In this document: positions 59,942-64,000 of the stretch, in pieces
Numbering within the stretch: the stretch's first letter is position 1
Layout: each line of letters begins with the position of its first letter
NCBI RefSeq assembly: GCF_001316005.1
Contig: NZ_BBBJ01000003.1
Location: forward strand, 62,001-126,000
Origin: Vulcanisaeta distributa JCM 11217
Lineage (GTDB): Archaea > Thermoproteota > Thermoprotei > Thermoproteales > Thermocladiaceae
Direction of reading: 5' to 3'
Length of the DNA stretch: 64,000 nt
Notes under the pieces: generated by a model
Told to the model about the DNA's origin: nothing
What the model saw: the letters and a program-made list of their open reading frames with translations, nothing else
The model's database searches: none
Position numbers and translations under genes: made by a program

Positions 59942-60544
59942 GTAATGCCATAATGGGCCTTATAGTATTAACATCATCAAGAGACGCCAGCATTAGAATG
60001 AGGCAATTCCTCAATGAATTGGAGTTGGTTATTCCAAATGCGGTTAAGGTGAATAGGGGGGGTAAGTCATCAATCATTGAGATTGCGGGTAAGGCATTAA
60101 GCTTGGGGGGGGCTAATAAGATACTTTATATTGGTTCTAGGGGGGGCGGCAATCCAGGGTTTATCCGGTTCCTAAGAGTTAAGGAGGGGGGGTAATTGAG
60201 GTATTGCCGTATTTAATAAGGATATTTGGTGTTAAATTGCTTATGGACATGCCCGTTAACGTTACGCATAGGCAAAAGGCGCGTAGCGGGGGGGTTGTGG
60301 TATCCCTGAGGGAGTATACGGAATTAATAGACATATTGGGCGAACAGCTTGAGCTGCCGAGTATGAGGTTTATGACTTTGAGAGCATTAGGGGGGGTATG
60401 TATGATGTTGTTTTCCTGATTCACAGAATTAATGGTGAGTATGAAGTACAAATATTAAATGGTAAAGACCTGGGGCCTTACGGTCCATTCCTGAGGATTA
60501 GCGATGTTATGTATACAAGGCTTAGGGTGATTAGGATTGAGTGA
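59938..60544 (+). CDS. Brix-domain ribosome biogenesis protein (two frame breaks)
   Basis: Archaeal single-domain Brix (Imp4-like) protein, an rRNA-processing factor. Seen: LIVLTSSRDASIRMRQFL, ALSLGG-ANKILYIGSRGG, GFIRFLRV, then YLIRIFGVKLLMDMPVNV and a C-terminal VVFLIHRINGEYEVQIL, GPFLRI. Breaks: G7 run at about 60186-60192 (five G restore KEGVIEVLPY) and the G7 run at about 60391-60397 (five G restore ALGGMYDVVF). About 200 residues. NRGGKSS and LSLGGANK also sit at seven-G runs. Confidence 0.85.
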
Positions 60545-60785
60545 GTGTGAATTTAGGGCAATGTTTCACTTGGAGGGTGTTGATAGGGAGTTGGTTATTA
60601 AGTCATTTAGGACTCTCGAAAAAGAGATGAGGTTTGGGAGGGGGGGGTTTGTGAGTGTTGATGTGCGTAATAATGACGTAGTAATAACGGTCTGCGCTAA
60701 GGACTTAACAAGCCTGAGGAGCCTAGTTAGTGGGGGGGTTATGAAGTCGCTATACCTAATATTCAAGGTTGAGGAGCTTGATTAA
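60537..60785 (+). CDS. pcc1: KEOPS complex subunit Pcc1
   Basis: 82 residues, the small dimerising subunit of KEOPS, which makes the t6A tRNA modification. The pattern FHLEGVDRELVIKSFRTLEKEM, VVITVCAKDLTSLRSLVSGG and a C-terminal YLIFKVEEL is typical. TTG 60537 overlaps the end of the Brix gene (8 bases). Two seven-G runs (FGRGGF, SGGVM) may each add a Gly. Confidence 0.82.
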   Translation: MSECEFRAMFHLEGVDRELVIKSFRTLEKEMRFGRGGFVSVDVRNNDVVITVCAKDLTSLRSLVSGGVMKSLYLIFKVEELD

Positions 60786-60871
60786 ATCGTGAATTCGCAT
60801 GTGTAGGGTGGTGTAACCCATAATTAACGTGAGGATTAATATTTATTAAGGCTTAGATCAATGGCGCCTTA

Positions 60872-61261
60872 ATGAGTTCATTACCACCATCGCTACAGTC
60901 AGACCTGGAGAAGCTTCAGGCACTGCAGGATCAATTAAATAGTGTTAGGGTTAGGAAGCAACAATTCGAGAGCGAGCTTAAGGAGGTTGAGAGGGCTATT
61001 TCGGAGATTGAGAAGATACCGGCTGAGAGTAAGGTCTATAAGATCGTCGGCTCATTCCTAGTCCTGGTAACCAAGGACCAAGCACTTCAGGAGCTTAAGG
61101 ATAGGAAGGAGCTCCTTGAACTTCATATAAAGACCTTGTCTAGGCAGGAGAGTATGTTGATGAAGCAGATTGAGGATTTGAGGACCCAGATAAATGAGGC
61201 GTTGGCGAAGCTCCAGGGTGGAGCCGGCGGGGGGGTGCTAAAGGCGGTGGTTAATGAGTAG
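60872..61261 (+). CDS. pfdB: Prefoldin subunit beta
   Basis: 129 residues, two long coiled coils (about 8-50 and 75-115) joined by a beta-hairpin (KVYKIVGSFLVLVTKDQAL), the architecture of prefoldin beta, which passes unfolded protein to the thermosome. Intact. A TATA-like AATATTTATTAAGG (about 60838-60851) precedes it, so it may have its own promoter. Its stop overlaps the next ATG by 8 bases. Confidence 0.92.
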   Translation: MSSLPPSLQSDLEKLQALQDQLNSVRVRKQQFESELKEVERAISEIEKIPAESKVYKIVGSFLVLVTKDQALQELKDRKELLELHIKTLSRQESMLMKQIEDLRTQINEALAKLQGGAGGGVLKAVVNE

Positions 61262-61605
61262 TAATAATGAAGTGCTTAATGAAATAGTTAATGTGGTTGC
61301 TGAGGAGGTTTATAAGTACTTGATGCGTAGGCTCCCTGAGAAGCTTCTTGAGGACATAGTAATTAATGTGGGGGGGTTTACAGACATTAGTAATTACACG
61401 CTTGAGATAAGCATTGATGCGATGACGAACCACTATTGAGGGGGGGCTTGACGACATCATTAATGACGCGGTTGAGTTTGGGTTTAAAATAGCGGATTAC
61501 CTAATGGATAAGTTTAGGAGGGGGGGTGAATTAATTGGTTTATCAGTTGGAGAAATTGAGAGAATTGCTGAGGAATACGCAAAGAGCCTGCGTAATAACA
61601 CATAG
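61254..61605 (+). CDS. DUF3194 family protein (one frame break)
   Basis: Small archaeal protein nearly always encoded after prefoldin beta. N-terminal NEVLNEIVNVVAEEVYKYLM, then VINVGGFTDISNYTLEISI; after the break LDDIINDAVEFGFKIADYLM and GLSVGEIERIAEEYAKSL. The break lies near 61430-61440 (ACTATTGAGG before a G7 run), exact repair unclear. About 117 residues. Overlaps the DHH gene by 71 bases if the DHH start at 61535 is right. Confidence 0.7.
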
Positions 61606-62527
61606 ACACGCAGACTTGGATGCATACGCATGTGGGGTGGCTACTAAGGAATTAATTAATAGGCTTGGTATCGATGCAATCCTCATAATTCCTGAGGGCC
61701 CCCCCTCCAGCGATGTTAAATCCTTCATCACTAAACTCGGCATTAATTACCAAGGCTTAGGCAACTGTAATGAGACGGACTTGATATTCCTGGTTGATGT
61801 CAGTACATACGCCCAATTAAATGAGCTTCGGAACGTGATTAGCAATAAGCCTGTGGTGGTTATTGACCATCATGAGGTGCGTAATGCTATTCCTACGGTG
61901 TCGCTTATCGACCCTAGCGCCACGAGTTGTTCTGAAATCATTGCCCAGGTATTTAGGGAATTGGGGGTTTGAGCCGAGTATTGAGAGCGCCACATTACTT
62001 ATTGGTGGTATACTGAGTGATAGTGGTAGGTTGAGTAGGGCTAGGCCTGAGACCTTTGAGGTATTAGCGTGGTTGCTCAAATTGGCAGGTAGGATTATAG
62101 AGATATAATTAATGCGATGAGTGAGGAGGTTACGTTTTCTGAGAGGATGGCTAGGGTTAAGGGTTTACTTAGGATGAGGGCCTATAGAGCTGGTGAATAC
62201 ATAATATGCCTAAGCAATGTGAACGCCTATGAATCATCACTTGCTGACGTATTAATAAAGTCGGGCTGTGATGTAGCATTGGTGGTTTCGGAGCATGATG
62301 GAGAAATGAGGTTATTTGGCAGGTGTAGTAGGAGAATTGCTGAGAGGGTCTCATTGGCTGAGGTCTTTAATGACTTAGCACGGTACTTCGGTGGCGAGGG
62401 TGGCGGTCACGCGACGGCCGCTGCCTTAAGTGTTAAGGCCAGGATTGACGCAACGACAATGTTGATAAAGGCTTTGAATAGTATTGAAGAGAGGCTTGGT
62501 ATTAAGGCGTCGAGAATAATTGAATAA
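61535..62527 (+). CDS. DHH-family phosphoesterase (two frame breaks)
   Basis: Metal-dependent phosphoesterase of the DHH/RecJ-like group, possibly a nanoRNase or pyrophosphatase. Motifs: VITHRHADLDAYAC, LIFLVDVS, VVIDHHEVRN (DHH), GGILSDSGRLSRA, and the C-terminal DHHA1 GGEGGGHATAAA. Breaks: TTGGGGGTTT near 61963-61967 (five G for four, restoring RELGFEPSIES) and near 62094 (GGG appears as GG before ATTATAGAG, restoring AGRDYRDIINAM). About 330 residues. Last gene of the operon. Confidence 0.83.
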
Positions 62528-62566
62528 GTTATTTTAACTATTAATGGCTGGGCGCGTTAGGGCTTA

Positions 62567-63929
62567 TTACCTTAATCTTAATTCCATAATAACCTTGTCA
62601 ATTAAGGGCATTGGTTCTCTAGGTTCATTAACCATACGATGCGCATTTACATTAATCACAACATCATTAACGCTTACGGTACTCACACCAACTCCAACAC
62701 CTACATTACCCACCTGAGCATCAAATGACTGATTCGTCCTGGCTACCCCGTTAAATAACTGCAGTGTGCACCATGAAACCTCACTTAACTGCGATTGATA
62801 TATTGGCGATAGGTATTGCGTTGGGGGGGTTACCGGTATTACCGATTTGTTGAAGAAATCATACGCCTGCAAATAGCCTCCAAATAGTAATGAGCCATTG
62901 AGTAGGTATAACCCCCCCATTGGGTAATCCTTCGTTTCATAAACAGGTATTGAATAGCCGCTCTGCGTCACGTAATTGACCTGAAGCAGGTAGTAAGTAC
63001 CTGGTAAGCATGTTGGATTTATTAACGTGCCATTTGACAGTAGGAGTATTGGCGATGCATATATCACAGGCCCGAAGCGCAAGTCTCGGTCTTTGGTATA
63101 TTGCATATCCATAATTCGTTATTTCACCAATGGTTGTATTAGGACTAAGAGTTATGTGGGTTATCAATGATGAATTAACGTACTCACTAAATGAGTAGCT
63201 AAGGACTTGAAGTACCTCCTGAAAGCCCGAGCTTGGCCATGAACTCGCATTAATGCCTTGACCAACCCACATGGTGAATATGCTTAATCCAGGTAAACCA
63301 ACCTCGTAATACTCACTGACGCTATTGGTGGCTGGGTTATAGCCGTAGTAATAATTCCATAGGTAATACGGCTCACCATTGAGGGCAACCAAGTAACCAC
63401 CAACCGTACTTAACCCACTTAATACCTGCGCAAGACTTTCATTGCTTGTTTCGAAGGCGAAGACCACATACTCCATGTTATTTAAGTCCTCGGTTATTAA
63501 TACGTACCAATTCGCATACGTGGGTTGTGGATATAGTAGGTATAACGGGACTTTTAATGCCCACGTAATACCGCCGGTGTCGTTTGCGATAGCTGTTGCA
63601 TTGAGCAAAACCTCCTGTTGTATGGTGGTTCTTGACGCATTGATTACGTATAGTGTGAACTCCCTACCTGCCGTTGCCACCCAGATAGGTGTTATGTTGC
63701 TAATCAATGAGTCTTCACGATAAGTTAATGGGTACACATTAACGATGTTACTTAGGAACTGCACTGTGGGTCTTGAGTCCGTTAGGTTCATGCTTATTAC
63801 ATATGTCGTGTAGACTACCGGTGTAGGTGCTGGGCCATAAATAGTACCTGCGTAGGTAATAAATGAGATAAATATCAATAAAATCACTAGAGATACTGTA
63901 AATAATATCCACTTATTAGTCATCATCAT
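62567..63929 (-). CDS. Hypothetical secreted or surface protein (one frame break)
   Basis: About 454 residues once repaired. N-terminal signal anchor (WILFTVSLVILLIFISFI), then a Tyr-, Asn- and Ser-rich extracellular domain with many N-x-S/T sequons (for example NLTDS, NASRT, NESLA) and no second membrane helix. The break is near 63105 (IYTKDRDLRFGP after AITN-type sequence; one base missing). Start ATG 63929, with TATA box 26 bases upstream. No family recognised; likely S-layer associated or a surface enzyme. Confidence 0.6.
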
Positions 63930-63947
63930 TATTTAACGTTGTGCTAC

Positions 63948-63960
63948 AATTATATATAAG
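63948..63960 (-). promoter_or_regulatory. TATA box of the secreted-protein gene
   Basis: CTTATATATAATT on the minus strand, centred about 26 bases before ATG 63929. It picks the first of three consecutive ATG codons as the start of a leaderless mRNA. Confidence 0.5.
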
Positions 63961-64000
63961 TTTCTCACCGCTAAGAGTTACTGAAATTATGAAACAGAAG

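Noticed and set aside
178-60740. Poly-G runs as programmed ribosomal frameshift sites
   Set aside because: Some breaks need +1 and others -1, many are at A, T or CCC runs, and they hit essential genes without any common stimulatory structure. Sequence error is simpler.
1-64000. tRNA, rRNA, CRISPR arrays and insertion sequences
   Set aside because: Gaps between genes are short. None contains a cloverleaf with T-arm, a repeat-spacer pattern, a transposase or flanking inverted repeats that I could recognise.

Overview
The window looks like a chromosomal segment of a hyperthermophilic crenarchaeon of the Thermoproteales, most like Vulcanisaeta, Caldivirga or Thermocladium. The placement rests on recognised proteins (L13e, L35Ae, crenarchaeal TFB, RadA, RFC small subunit, family B DNA polymerase, archaeal DnaG, HerA, NreA, SecY), an archaeal 7S/SRP RNA, box C/D guide RNAs, AGG/ATA/CTA-rich codon use, and TATA boxes about 26-30 nt upstream of start codons with almost no Shine-Dalgarno sites (leaderless transcription). 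The genus is an inference.

The main caution is sequence quality. I can trace about 53 frame breaks in about 34 genes, many of them essential (radA, rfcS, tfb, secY, rpl3, rpl4, rpl30, polB, dnaG, thrS). Nearly all sit in homopolymers. Runs of 3 tend to lose a base, and runs of 4-5 G or C gain 1-3. Dozens of G/C runs are exactly 7 long, and many of these add one extra Gly or Pro inside universally conserved motifs. I annotate each broken gene as one CDS spanning its breaks and note where they are. The simplest reading is homopolymer error in an unpolished assembly, but the bias towards seven is striking.

Layout. 1-6 kb: AMMECR1 protein, thioredoxin-like protein, L35Ae, A-type ATPase subunit I, CBS protein, LysO-like lysine exporter. 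6-12.5 kb, information processing: RadA, a DRG-type GTPase, RFC small subunit, TFB, a degenerate HIT protein, L13e. 12.5-21.3 kb: degenerate HAD protein, UPF0201, PRPP synthase, and a type IV pilus/Tad locus (TadC-like on +; TadA-like ATPase and two pilin-like proteins on -) flanking the SRP RNA. 21.4-28 kb, a ribosomal/secretion block: S5-L30-L15-SecY-small protein-SPOUT methyltransferase-L3-L4-L23. 28.0-28.2 kb: two divergent C/D sRNAs sharing one short promoter. 28.3-36 kb: disulfide oxidoreductase, XTP pyrophosphatase, Lhr helicase, GlmU-like enzyme, CYTH protein. 36-42.5 kb, transport and metabolism: APC permease, tungstate/molybdate ABC transporter, malic enzyme. 42.5-48 kb: Lrp regulator, DNA polymerase B, DnaG, methionine aminopeptidase. 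48-52 kb: UppS, UDP-sulfoquinovose synthase, ThrRS. 52-59 kb: DUF981, NreA, heme O synthase, HerA, a TGT/DpdA-like protein, DUF2848. 59-62.5 kb: a compact operon L37Ae-Brix-Pcc1-prefoldin beta-DUF3194-DHH phosphoesterase. The end holds a large secreted or membrane-anchored protein.

There is no tRNA, 16S/23S/5S rRNA, CRISPR array or recognisable insertion sequence. Four box C/D sRNAs (two at 28.1 kb, one at 52.1 kb, one at 58.3 kb) and one SRP RNA fill the larger gaps.
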